A DNA stretch of 49,957 bases from Planctomycetaceae bacterium (lineage in GTDB: Bacteria; Planctomycetota; Planctomycetia; Planctomycetales; Planctomycetaceae). Below, piece after piece: positions 10,935 through 20,499 of this stretch. Position numbers and translations under genes: made by a program. The number at the start of each line of letters is the position of its first letter. Within the stretch, counting starts at the first letter, position 1. The notes under the pieces are model-generated. The model worked only from the letters and a program-made list of their open reading frames with translations. It was not told the DNA's origin and ran no database searches. Where the stretch lies: the NCBI GenBank assembly GCA_027489895.1, contig JAIXZD010000458.1, positions 1 to 49,957 on the forward strand, in the 5' to 3' direction.

Positions 10935-11651
10935 ATGACACAGCTTCCTGTCGACACCGCCCCCACCGCCGACCCCGCACCGCTCGTCCTGACCTCGGCC
11001 CAGTTGCGGCAGGTCGACGAGCGGGCGATTTCCGAACTCGGGCTGACGGGCCTTGTGCTCATGGAAAATGCCGGGCGACATGTCGCTGAGTGGATGCTCC
11101 GGCTGGGCATCCTTGGAGAGGTTGTGGTCGTCGCGGGTAAAGGGAACAACGGCGGCGATGGCTATGTGATCGCCCGTCAGCTCCTCACGCGCGGCTGCAA
11201 GGTGCGCGTTGTCTCGAGGTTTGCGGCGGGCGAGCTCGCGGGCGACGCGCGGGCGAACGCGCTGGCCTGGGTCCGCTGCGGGGGACAGTTCGACCAGTTG
11301 CCTCCTGAGGCGACGCCGGCGACCTGGGAAGCCGCCCTCGCCAGGGCGGACTGGATCGTCGATGCGCTCCTCGGAACGGGCATAAAGGGCGCCGTACGAC
11401 CTGAGGATGCCGTGGCCATCCACGCGATCAACGCGGCCGGGGCCAGGGTGATGGCGGTCGATCTGCCCAGCGGATTCGATCCGGACACGGGCGAGGTCCC
11501 AGGCCCCTGTGTCCAGGCCCACCTCACCGCGACATTTGTCGCGATGAAACCGGGATTTGGCCCCGCGGCCAGTCACCATCTAGGGCAAACCCTATGCTTT
11601 GATGTCGGAGTCCCGCGAATCTGGGTCGAACGAGTTTTGAGCCAAGGCTGA
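10935..11651 (+). CDS. nnrE: NAD(P)H-hydrate epimerase (YjeF N-terminal domain)
   Basis: 238 residues from the ATG at 10935; an in-frame ATG at 10878 would add 19 unconserved residues. The enzyme epimerises the S and R forms of damaged, hydrated NAD(P)H so that the NnrD dehydratase can repair them. Family motifs: LTSAQLRQVDERAI at the start, GLVLMENAGRHVAEW, the nucleotide-binding VVVVAGKGNNGGDGYVIAR, IVDALLGTGIKGAVR, and VMAVDLPSGFDPDTGEV. Only the epimerase domain is present; the C-terminal NnrD kinase-like domain of fused YjeF proteins is absent and is not encoded nearby. Confidence 0.96.
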   Translation: MTQLPVDTAPTADPAPLVLTSAQLRQVDERAISELGLTGLVLMENAGRHVAEWMLRLGILGEVVVVAGKGNNGGDGYVIARQLLTRGCKVRVVSRFAAGELAGDARANALAWVRCGGQFDQLPPEATPATWEAALARADWIVDALLGTGIKGAVRPEDAVAIHAINAAGARVMAVDLPSGFDPDTGEVPGPCVQAHLTATFVAMKPGFGPAASHHLGQTLCFDVGVPRIWVERVLSQG

Positions 11652-11994
11652 AGGCTCCCGCATCTCACCAGAAACTCACTTAGGAAATCCCCCTAGGAAA
11701 ACCCCTTAGATTCGCGGCGGAAAGGGTCGTTTTGCTGCAGGGATTCAACTCAAGAAGAGGATAAAACAAACAGGATCTTAACAAACCGGATTACTCTATC
11801 CGATATCGTCTGCACCCCGAAAATCAGGATGGCGCTCAACAGGCCTGCGCTGGATTCGCACGACGTAGGACGTGCTGAATCGAGAATTTAACTTCATAAA
11901 CGTCTGGAGGCATCTCTTCGCTTACTTGCTGACCAGACAGTCGATTCGATGACTATAGACCAAGTCGCTCTCGGAAGCATCACGGGCCACCCCA
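11652..11994. other. 343-nt intergenic region upstream of the hybrid kinase gene
   Basis: More AT-rich than its surroundings. Two 12-nt direct repeats (TAGGAAATCCCC at 11681-11692 and TAGGAAAACCCC at 11694-11705) repeat with a 13-bp period just after nnrE, followed by TTAG. They could be a regulator site or part of a terminator. No gene is visible. Confidence 0.5.
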
Positions 11995-13791
11995 ATGATC
12001 TGTCTCAACCTCTCCGCGACAGGCGCGGACAGTGAACCCGAACTCAGAGAATCCGTTTCTCGATCGACGGGTCCAGACTGGGGGCCATACTCGCTGTCCC
12101 GGCTGCCAGACTGTCTGGAAGAGGGACTGCTGCTGCTCACGCTGACGGGGGTGGTCCAGGAGATCAATCCGGCAGCCCTCACGCTGCTCGACCGCCCCCG
12201 AGCGAGTCTCCTCGGCGAGGACTTGGGCACGTTACTGCCCGAGTTCGACCAGTTCGACTGGCGACGGCTGGTCTCTGGTCTTACGGTGACGGGCCGCGCC
12301 GATGCCGTCCCGTTCCACCTGGAGCGACCCCATGATCGGGATGACGCGATCCGCCTCGACACCCGCTGGGAGGCCCGGTTCTGCCTCTGCGAATCGCCCC
12401 ACGACCAGCGCCTCGCGATGCTTCTCGTGCCGCGCGATACCTCCAAGGCAAGCGACCTGGCGATCCGGGCCTATGCCGCGGAACTGCAGACCGTCATCGC
12501 CGACCGCGCCCGCAAGGAACAGGCCCTGGCCCAACAGGCCCAGGCGCTCGCCGAGGCACGCGAACAGCTTGCCCGGCAGTTTTTGCTTTCGACACACTTC
12601 CTGGCCAACCTGGGCCACGAGTACCGAATGCCACTGACATCGCTCCTCGGTTACGTCGACCTCCTCTCACAGGAAGAGCCCCCCCTCAGCGACAACCCCT
12701 GGCTGCAGGTGGTCCGCCGCAATGCCGAGTACCTGCTCAGCAAGATGGACGACCTGTTGCAGTATTCCGAGATTGAACGTGGCGAAGCCCGCGTCCACGT
12801 GGAAACGATCGGCTTGTCGCCCGCGATCCTGGATGTCGTCAATCTGTTCACTCGCCACGCCGCCCACAAAGGACTGTCCATCGAGATCTCCTTCCTCGGC
12901 CCCGTTCCCGAGTCGATCGAGACCGACCCGGCCCGCCTGCGACAGATTCTCATCCAATTGCTTGGGAACGCGGTAAAACATACCGAACGGGGCCTGATCA
13001 AGGTCCTGGTGGAACTGGCAACCCCGGCCCATGCCACGCACCCCCAAATTCGAATTGCCATCTCCGACACGGGGGTCGGAATCGCTCCCGACCTGCGGCA
13101 GCATTTGTTCGACCCATTGCATTGGGAAGCAGATTCGCCCCACCAGATATCCGTAGGCACCAGGTTGGGACTGGCGATCGCCCACCGCACGGCCCTCCTG
13201 CTGGGTGGTGACCTCGCCTGCGACAGCGAAGTCGGTCACGGCACGACCTTCACTCTGACGATCGGGACTGGTTCGCTGGAAGCCGTTCGACTCCGGTGGG
13301 TGCAACCCCTGCTCGAACCGGTGTCCCCGGAACGGGCCGCGACGCCGCCAATCGGACTCGCGACGCCCGCAGCGCCGCCGAACGTCGACCTGACTCAGAC
13401 CCGGATTCTTGTCGTGGAAGATGGCATCGACAATCAGCGCCTGATTCGAATGATCCTCAACCTGGCCGGCGCTACGGTCGTTATCGCTGAAAACGGACGG
13501 GTGGCATGCGATCTGATTTCTGCCGAACCCGACGTCAACGCTTTTGATCTGATCCTCATGGATATCCAGATGCCCGAGATGGATGGCTATGAAACGACGC
13601 GCCGTCTCCGGCAGCTCGGTTGCTCCCGTCCCATCATCGCCCTCACGGCATTCACCCTGCCCGGCGATCGCGAAAACTGCCTCGCCGCAGGCTGCGACGA
13701 CTACCTCGCGAAACCGGTCAATCGCAAACTCCTGCTGCATACACTGTTTCGCTGGCGCGCCACGCTCGGCCACCTCGCCGAAGCACACTGA
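11995..13791 (+). CDS. Hybrid sensor histidine kinase with C-terminal receiver domain
   Basis: 598 residues, no membrane segments, so probably cytoplasmic. A PAS-like domain occupies about residues 38-150 (LPDCLEEGLLLLTLTG...). A Gln/Ala/Glu-rich coiled coil follows at 155-195. The HisKA box FLANLGHEYRMPLTSLLGY has the phospho-acceptor His208. HATPase motifs: N box LLGNAVKH (Asn325), G1 DTGVGIAP (358-365), G2 GTRLGLAIAH. The receiver (about 469-590) has acidic pocket Glu475/Asp476, phospho-acceptor Asp523 in LILMDIQMPEMDG, Thr551 and Lys573 (YLAKP). No response regulator is adjacent, so it is an orphan; its signal is unknown. Confidence 0.95.
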   Translation: MICLNLSATGADSEPELRESVSRSTGPDWGPYSLSRLPDCLEEGLLLLTLTGVVQEINPAALTLLDRPRASLLGEDLGTLLPEFDQFDWRRLVSGLTVTGRADAVPFHLERPHDRDDAIRLDTRWEARFCLCESPHDQRLAMLLVPRDTSKASDLAIRAYAAELQTVIADRARKEQALAQQAQALAEAREQLARQFLLSTHFLANLGHEYRMPLTSLLGYVDLLSQEEPPLSDNPWLQVVRRNAEYLLSKMDDLLQYSEIERGEARVHVETIGLSPAILDVVNLFTRHAAHKGLSIEISFLGPVPESIETDPARLRQILIQLLGNAVKHTERGLIKVLVELATPAHATHPQIRIAISDTGVGIAPDLRQHLFDPLHWEADSPHQISVGTRLGLAIAHRTALLLGGDLACDSEVGHGTTFTLTIGTGSLEAVRLRWVQPLLEPVSPERAATPPIGLATPAAPPNVDLTQTRILVVEDGIDNQRLIRMILNLAGATVVIAENGRVACDLISAEPDVNAFDLILMDIQMPEMDGYETTRRLRQLGCSRPIIALTAFTLPGDRENCLAAGCDDYLAKPVNRKLLLHTLFRWRATLGHLAEAH

Positions 13792-14069
13792 AGACGAAAC
13801 GCCGCTCCACGGAAATCCGCGCTCCACGGAAATCACCGTTCCTCAGAATGGGAGCCGGAAACGCCAGCGCCCGGAAGAACACGCGCCGCCCCACATTCGG
13901 GACAACACTTCCACGACGACTCCTCGTCTCGCCTGCCCGTCCCGTCTAAACTCAATGCACCTCATCTGAAAGAGGTCGCGGGCCAATCGCGTCTCCGCGC
14001 GAGTTTTATGGGACGCCTGGGGCAGTCTGATTCAGCCCAACCCGTCCCGACCACCAGAGCGGGCGTACG

Positions 14070-15653
14070 ATGAAGACGGCGTGGAGCGGGCTGATCGGGA
14101 TCGACCTCGGGACCACTTACTCCTGTGTCGCGCATCTCTCACGCGACGGGGTCCCCGCGACCATTCCCAATCGCGAAGGCGATCTCATCACTCCCAGTTG
14201 CATTCTCTTCGATGAGTCGGGCAGTCTGGTCGTCGGTGCGGAAGCCAAGCGCATGGAGTGCATCCTGCCCGACCGCACGGTCGTCTGCGTCAAACGCGAC
14301 ATGGGCGAAACGTACTACTCGAAGTTGATCGCCGGCGAGCAGTATCGCCCCGAGGTCTTGTCCGCCCTCATTCTCAAACGCCTGCGGGCCGATGCCGAAA
14401 CGCGGCTGGGGCATGTCGATTGTGCGGTGATCACCGTCCCCGCCTACTTCGACGACACCCGCCGCAAGGCCACACAGGATGCTGCCCGCCTCGCCGGTCT
14501 CCCCGTGCTCGATCTCCTCAATGAACCGACCGCGGCCGCGCTCGCTTATGCCTACGAAGAGCGGCTCCGTCGGACAGGCGGGATCGCCAAGCTCGCCCAG
14601 GAACTCGATTCCAGGCCGCTCACCGCCCTAGTGTACGACCTGGGCGGCGGCACGTTCGATGTGAGCGTGGTCCGGATGACCGGCTCCAAATTCGAAACGC
14701 TCGCCACCGATGGCGACGTCAGGCTCGGCGGCCGCGACTGGGACCAGGCCCTCGTCGACTACGCCTCGGAACAGTTCCTCCGGCAGTACGAGACCGATCC
14801 GCGTCTCGACCCCGAATCGCTCGCCGCCCTGTTTCTCGCGGCCGAACAAGCCAAGCATTCGCTCAGCGTCCGCGCCACCACGCGCCTCGCCATCACGCAC
14901 GAAGGCCGCCGCCTCCCCCTGGAGATCTCGCGTGAACTGTTCGAACAGCTCACGCTGCCGCTGCTCACCCGCACCGAGATGACGACCGAACTGGTGCTCG
15001 AAGCGGCCGAGATCGACTGGTCGCAGATCGATCGGGTGCTGCTCGTCGGCGGGATGACGCGGACGCCGCAGGTCCGCTCGATGCTCAAGCGAATCAGCGG
15101 CCTCGAACCCGACGCCAGTCTCGCCGCCGACGAAGTCGTCGCCCATGGAGCCGTCATTCATGGGGCGCTGCTGCTGGCCCGCGGCGTCACCGTGCCGCCC
15201 AATCATCCCCTGGGGCCGTGGGTCAAGCTCGAAGTGATCGATGTTAACTCGCATGCCTTGGGCATCGCGATTCGAGGTGACGACGACATCTACCGCAACA
15301 GCATTCTCATTCCCCGCAATACGCCGCTCCCCGTCTCGGTCTCGAAAACGTTTCAGACCCGTTCCTACGGACAAAAGCAGGTGCGCGTCCGCGTGCTCGA
15401 AGGCGAGGCCTACACCGTCGACGCCTGCGTCCAGATCGGCGAGTTCATCATCACCGACCTGCCCCCCGGCCTCCCCGAAGGCTCGCCGATCGAAGTCGAA
15501 TGCCGCTACGGTCGCGACGGCCGCATCAGCGTGCTGGGCCGCGACCTCACCAGCGGAGCGGAAGCCGCGACCCAAATCGAACGCAGCCGGGTCATCCCCG
15601 ACGAAGAACTCGCAAGGGAAGGGGAGCGCCTGAAGGCGGTCGACGTGAACTGA
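14070..15653 (+). CDS. Hsp70 family protein lacking the C-terminal lid
   Basis: 527 residues against about 640 for DnaK. The actin-like ATPase has IGIDLGTTYSCVAHL (phosphate 1, residues 9-23), VPAYFDDTRRKATQDAARLAG, LLNEPTAAALAYAYEE, VYDLGGGTFDVSVVRM (phosphate 2), and VLLVGGMTRTPQVRSMLKR. A beta-sandwich substrate-binding part remains (RNTPLPVSVSKTFQT, VRVLEGEAYTV, GLPEGSPIEVE). The protein then ends in a short tail, with no alpha-helical lid. DnaJ and GrpE genes are absent here, so this is a divergent Hsp70 rather than housekeeping DnaK. It converges on the glyS gene. Confidence 0.93.
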   Translation: MKTAWSGLIGIDLGTTYSCVAHLSRDGVPATIPNREGDLITPSCILFDESGSLVVGAEAKRMECILPDRTVVCVKRDMGETYYSKLIAGEQYRPEVLSALILKRLRADAETRLGHVDCAVITVPAYFDDTRRKATQDAARLAGLPVLDLLNEPTAAALAYAYEERLRRTGGIAKLAQELDSRPLTALVYDLGGGTFDVSVVRMTGSKFETLATDGDVRLGGRDWDQALVDYASEQFLRQYETDPRLDPESLAALFLAAEQAKHSLSVRATTRLAITHEGRRLPLEISRELFEQLTLPLLTRTEMTTELVLEAAEIDWSQIDRVLLVGGMTRTPQVRSMLKRISGLEPDASLAADEVVAHGAVIHGALLLARGVTVPPNHPLGPWVKLEVIDVNSHALGIAIRGDDDIYRNSILIPRNTPLPVSVSKTFQTRSYGQKQVRVRVLEGEAYTVDACVQIGEFIITDLPPGLPEGSPIEVECRYGRDGRISVLGRDLTSGAEAATQIERSRVIPDEELAREGERLKAVDVN

Positions 15654-15674
15654 CCTGCCGTGTCGGTGATCTGA

Positions 15675-16025
15675 ACCACCAAGGCACGAAGGCACCAAGG
15701 AAAGACGAGCAGGCGCAAGTCGGTACGCCCTGCGGGTGATTGCGATTCCAGGCATTGTCAGGCGAGCCGACCCTGTCAGGGGTCGGGGGAATCTCCCGCG
15801 CGCTGTAACTCTCGGTCGCCCTCGGCCGTGCACAACACCTCAGCAGTACTCGACACTTCACATCCCCACCGACCCCTCACAGGGTCGGCTCGCCAGACCG
15901 TCACGCCTGTCAGCGTCGCCCTTGCGCCCCCCCCCTTAATCCTGCCTTTCCTTCGCGTCTTCGTGTTAACGAGCCTCAAAGAACCCGCCCTCCCCAAGAC
16001 CTTGGTGCCTTCGTGCCTTGGTGGT
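15675..16025. repeat. Nested inverted repeats (families B and A) between convergent genes
   Basis: Outer arms 15675-15700 and 16000-16025 are exact 26-nt reverse complements (family B). Inside them 15761-15788 and 15866-15894 form an almost perfect family A inverted pair. Another diverged B-like arm lies near 15945-15975, ending in GTTAACGAGCCTC, a string also present near 20459. This fills the gap between Hsp70 (plus) and glyS (minus), whose 3' ends face each other; a bidirectional termination role is possible. No gene is seen. Confidence 0.9.
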
Positions 16026-16041
16026 GAAAAATCACCCGCGC

Positions 16042-17508
<1,467 letters not shown>

Positions 17509-17710
17509 GGCGATTTCAGCAGCCTAAAAGAGTCGGAGTCGTCCGAAAGTCCCTATTCCCCCGGTGGAATGGCAACCGTCGAAACACCGGGAAACCCCGA
17601 ATGCTGACGGCCTTGGCGTTCACGGTCAAGCGCGACCCGCCAACGTTCATACCGGAGGTCGATTGGTACTGGTCGCCGGCAGCAGTAACCAGGGTAACTC
17701 TCGCGTCGCT

Positions 17711-18238
17711 TCACTTGAACGGCGGGATCGTCGAGGGGAGCCCCACCCGCATGAAGAATCGGGCAAATGATTGGGAAAGGTGCTCCAGATACGGTGATTT
17801 GAGTCGCCACCGGCTGCCGAGCGAATCGGCATGCCCCTTCAAGTACTCGATCGGGAGGCTGAAGATCTCCTCAAACACGACAACGAGCGCTGCCCGGTTG
17901 TCGTCCGGTGAACTTGGCGACGCCAGGAGATGTAGGGATTCGATTCGCCCTTTCCTGACATTCTCCCAAGCCCCTTTCTTCCCGAAATCAGGCGAGGAAC
18001 TCTCATATTCAGCAAGGGTCCAGATCGGACAAAGAGCAACGGTGTCTACTTTGCCATTCGCCAGATCGCACGATTGCGTCATCACGATGAGACGTGCACG
18101 ACTGGCATCACCTTCCAGTTCGAAGAGTCCGTCTTCCCCCCGCTTCGGTTCGGAAAAGATCGGGAGAAGGCATGAATCGAGCAGGTCACCCTGAGCGAGT
18201 TGCGATCCGGTCACCTCTTCCCACCAGAAGTCGCTCAT
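17711..18238 (-). CDS. Uncharacterised protein with SCDL motif, third gene of a TIGR04255 cassette
   Basis: 175 residues. No named family is recognised with certainty. Visible pattern: an N-terminal segment GSQLAQGDLLDSCLLPIF, then ARLIVMTQSCDLANGKVDTVALCPIW, a charged middle, and a Phe/Arg-rich end (LEHLSQSFARFFMRVGLP). The string MTQSCDL resembles a pattern I associate with uncharacterised accessory-genome proteins, but this is memory, not a search. Its ATG overlaps the upstream gene's stop by 4 bp (ATGA at 18235-18238), showing translational coupling. Sampled base composition is near 50% G+C, below the neighbouring genes. Confidence 0.8.
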   Translation of the reverse strand: MSDFWWEEVTGSQLAQGDLLDSCLLPIFSEPKRGEDGLFELEGDASRARLIVMTQSCDLANGKVDTVALCPIWTLAEYESSSPDFGKKGAWENVRKGRIESLHLLASPSSPDDNRAALVVVFEEIFSLPIEYLKGHADSLGSRWRLKSPYLEHLSQSFARFFMRVGLPSTIPPFK

Positions 18239-18549
18239 TCAGATTCCTCGTCAATTCGACGCGAGCGAGGGCGAAGATCAGAGACCCGTGTGATACGCAT
18301 CCGAATCCGACCTGCGGATTCGAACGGCGGATGCCGGTGCTTTGACAGCAGATCGAGCAACTCGTCTTCCGTGAGATCTGGCACCGCTGGCGTCTGGCTG
18401 ATTCGCGCGGACCAGTGTTCACGCACCTTCGCGATGCACTCGGAGAGTTGCCGCCCTTCAGGGCCTTGCGCACCGGCGGACCCATTCGACACGAAAAAAT
18501 GGCGAACTTCAGGAATTGACGGCGGTAGTTCGGGAATCAGGATGGGCAT
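18235..18549 (-). CDS. Uncharacterised small protein, second gene of the TIGR04255 cassette
   Basis: 104 residues from the ATG at 18549, overlapping the end of the TIGR04255 gene by 13 bp; an ATG at 18621 would add 24 residues inside that gene. Pro-rich N-terminus (MPILIPELPPSIPEVRHFFV), then a helical part (GRQLSECIAKVREHW) and a basic tail. No family is recognised. Four-base overlap with the following gene means all three are probably one operon. Confidence 0.7.
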   Translation of the reverse strand: MPILIPELPPSIPEVRHFFVSNGSAGAQGPEGRQLSECIAKVREHWSARISQTPAVPDLTEDELLDLLSKHRHPPFESAGRIRMRITRVSDLRPRSRRIDEESE

Positions 18550-19289
18550 GTCTGGAACAACTGGCGGGTTGGATCGGTAATACAAGCCTCGAATATCCGA
18601 TCCTTCTCGACTCGTAAACACTCAAAGTACTCCCAGATCGACTCTTCCGTCTGAGGCACATCGACCGTTCGGAAAAGGTCGATATCCAGCACAACCGAAA
18701 CGACACCAACACGGGCTGGTGGAACAATCGTCTGATTGACCAGGCACGTCGCCGACAACTCTGGAAACGGAACCAGCAACTGGACAAAAAAGCCTTCCAG
18801 TGACTGCGGCAAATCCGGGGAAATCTCTGGGAACGTCCGAAAGTACTCCTTGAGCTCGATTCGGTCTTTGGGGATATCGATGCGATTGATGTAGCGTACC
18901 GCGAGGCGCTCGATGGGGAACAATAGAGTTGCTTTTCGATACGATTCCCACGCTCGTCTGGCGTCCCTCTGGAACGATCTCCACGCTTCGTAGGGGGCTA
19001 GTCGGCTGTACGTAAATCCATCATTGCGTAGCTGAACAATTTGCTTGCCGTCGCCAGTCGATAGCTTCCATCCGATGGGGTGCTGCCGGACCGAGGCCGA
19101 GTTTCCCATGGGCCCCACCACCATTTCTCCCTGGGCTGCAAACATTGCATCCACGACCCGATACTCGGCATTCAGGCCATCTCGCGGCAGATCCAACACC
19201 TTCACATCGATGCCGTCAGGGCAGATCACCCGCAGGTCAATGATCGCCTCTGTGATCGGCGAGTTGGGATAGGTCGGAAACGGTTCCAT
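18537..19289 (-). CDS. TIGR04255 family protein
   Basis: 250 residues from the ATG at 19287-19289. The opening FPTYPNSPITEAIIDLRV matches the start of the sporadically distributed TIGR04255 family, as do the length (about 250-270) and the central IERLAVRYINRIDIP. The function of the family is unknown. Its first 53 bp overlap the 3' end of comB, and two small genes follow with overlaps of 13 and 4 bp. Sampled base composition is near 50% G+C against more than 60% around it, suggesting transfer. Confidence 0.85.
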   Translation of the reverse strand: MEPFPTYPNSPITEAIIDLRVICPDGIDVKVLDLPRDGLNAEYRVVDAMFAAQGEMVVGPMGNSASVRQHPIGWKLSTGDGKQIVQLRNDGFTYSRLAPYEAWRSFQRDARRAWESYRKATLLFPIERLAVRYINRIDIPKDRIELKEYFRTFPEISPDLPQSLEGFFVQLLVPFPELSATCLVNQTIVPPARVGVVSVVLDIDLFRTVDVPQTEESIWEYFECLRVEKDRIFEACITDPTRQLFQTCPS

Positions 19290-20079
19290 GCGGTGATGAT
19301 AACACGAACCGTCCAACTGAATGAATCCATCCTGCTCCAGACGGTGATTCCACCGCTGGCACAACGTCCGCCGTATCCACTTCCGCGCAAGTGATGACAT
19401 CGCTGCGCAGACCAAGCTGGTCCAGCAGCGCGCCGCCTTTACCGGCCAGGAAAGTCGCCAATCGCGCATCGGAGTTCTCGCCCCTCCCGACATACGCTGC
19501 CGCGGCAATCTCCGCGCGGCCGTCCGGCATGGGCTTCTCGTCGCTGGTTCGGAACTGTCCACCCGCCTCGGCGACATGGGCCACGACCGCGCCCGCAAAC
19601 AGGACATCTTCGATCGACGCGTCGCCCTCGCTCCCCGCACACAGCAGATGAACCGGCCGCGTCTCGGCGCGCAGCGTCCTGATGATCGCGCCAAGATTCG
19701 CGAAGGCTCCGACCAGCACCCGCTCGGCCGTCCGCGCATGCAAGAGGGCCAGGGTCCCATTCGTCGTCGTCATCACGACCGTCTTGCCCGCGACCACGTC
19801 CGGTGTGTAACTCGCCGGCGAGTTCCCCAGGTCGAACCCCGGAATAGGCCGACCACCACGCTCCCCGCCCAACACAACCGTCCCCGCAGGACACCGCGCC
19901 GCCACGGCCCGCGCCTCGTCGATCTCCGCACACGGGATCACTTCGCGGGCCCCATTCGCCAGCGCGTGAATCATCGTCGTCGTGGCCCGCAGGACATCAA
20001 TGACGACGACCACGCCACCCACAAACCGCGCGGGATCGACCTCCCGAGGCAGGAAATGCACCGCCAGCGTCCGCCCCAT
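19237..20079 (-). CDS. comB: 2-phosphosulfolactate phosphatase family protein (ComB)
   Basis: 280 residues; typical ComB proteins are about 220-245. Family stretches: VVVIDVLRATTTMIHALANGA near the N-terminus, VLGGERGGRPIPGFDLGNSPASY, VVMTTTNGTLAL, HLLCAGSEGDASIEDVLFAGA, and the usual end-region CAEVDTADVVPAV at about 231-243. In archaea the enzyme dephosphorylates phosphosulfolactate for coenzyme M; in bacteria the substrate is unclear. The last about 37 residues are not ComB-like and overlap the TIGR04255 gene, suggesting the native stop was lost when the cassette arrived. Confidence 0.93.
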   Translation of the reverse strand: MGRTLAVHFLPREVDPARFVGGVVVVIDVLRATTTMIHALANGAREVIPCAEIDEARAVAARCPAGTVVLGGERGGRPIPGFDLGNSPASYTPDVVAGKTVVMTTTNGTLALLHARTAERVLVGAFANLGAIIRTLRAETRPVHLLCAGSEGDASIEDVLFAGAVVAHVAEAGGQFRTSDEKPMPDGRAEIAAAAYVGRGENSDARLATFLAGKGGALLDQLGLRSDVITCAEVDTADVVPAVESPSGAGWIHSVGRFVLSSPHGTVSDLSQLADHRGDH

Positions 20080-20145
20080 CGCCTCACCCTCCCGCGTAAA
20101 CTCACCGCAACTCCACGGGAATTCTACGCGGCACTCATCACGCCC

Positions 20146-20470
20146 GGCGAGCCGACCCTGTCAGGCGTCGGTGGTTCGACCGACGTGCGGGGGCTTTCTT
20201 TCACCACCAAGGCACCAAGAACACCAAGGAAAGGCAGGTTCAAGGGCCGGTGACATACATCATGCCGTTTGGACCATCATGGGAACCGATTGGATTCCCT
20301 TCGGATTTGAGTCGGTTCAATACCAGGTCAAGACAGACGGACAGGCAGAATGAATCAAGTCAGGCAAAGCACAGATAAACCACCGCGCTGGTCCAACCCG
20401 CGCCGCCGACATCTCGACCCTTCAACCTGTCTTTCCTTTGTGTCTTTGTGTCTTGGTGGTTAACGAGCCT
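20146..20470. repeat. Family A repeat and an inverted family B pair upstream of comB
   Basis: The 420-nt gap 20080-20499 has no gene. It contains family A at 20146-20174, family B at about 20203-20230, and a diverged B copy in reverse orientation at about 20435-20470 (ending TTGGTGGTTAACGAGCCT). The two B copies share sequence beyond the core, including a GGAAAGGCAGGTT-like extension, so the arms are about 40 nt. The layout repeats that at 15.7-16.0 kb. Confidence 0.8.
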
Positions 20471-20499
20471 CCCCAGTTCGACACCCGAAACGCACGGCG

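Noticed and set aside
13801-13836. Two GCTCCACGGAAATC copies after the hybrid kinase gene
   Set aside because: A short local duplication with no recurrence elsewhere in the window; too little to interpret.
19290-19760. N-terminal extension of the TIGR04255 protein within comB
   Set aside because: The frame continues upstream, but the sequence there is Arg/Ser/Cys-rich shadow of comB; the family normally begins at the PNSPITEA stretch close to the ATG at 19289.
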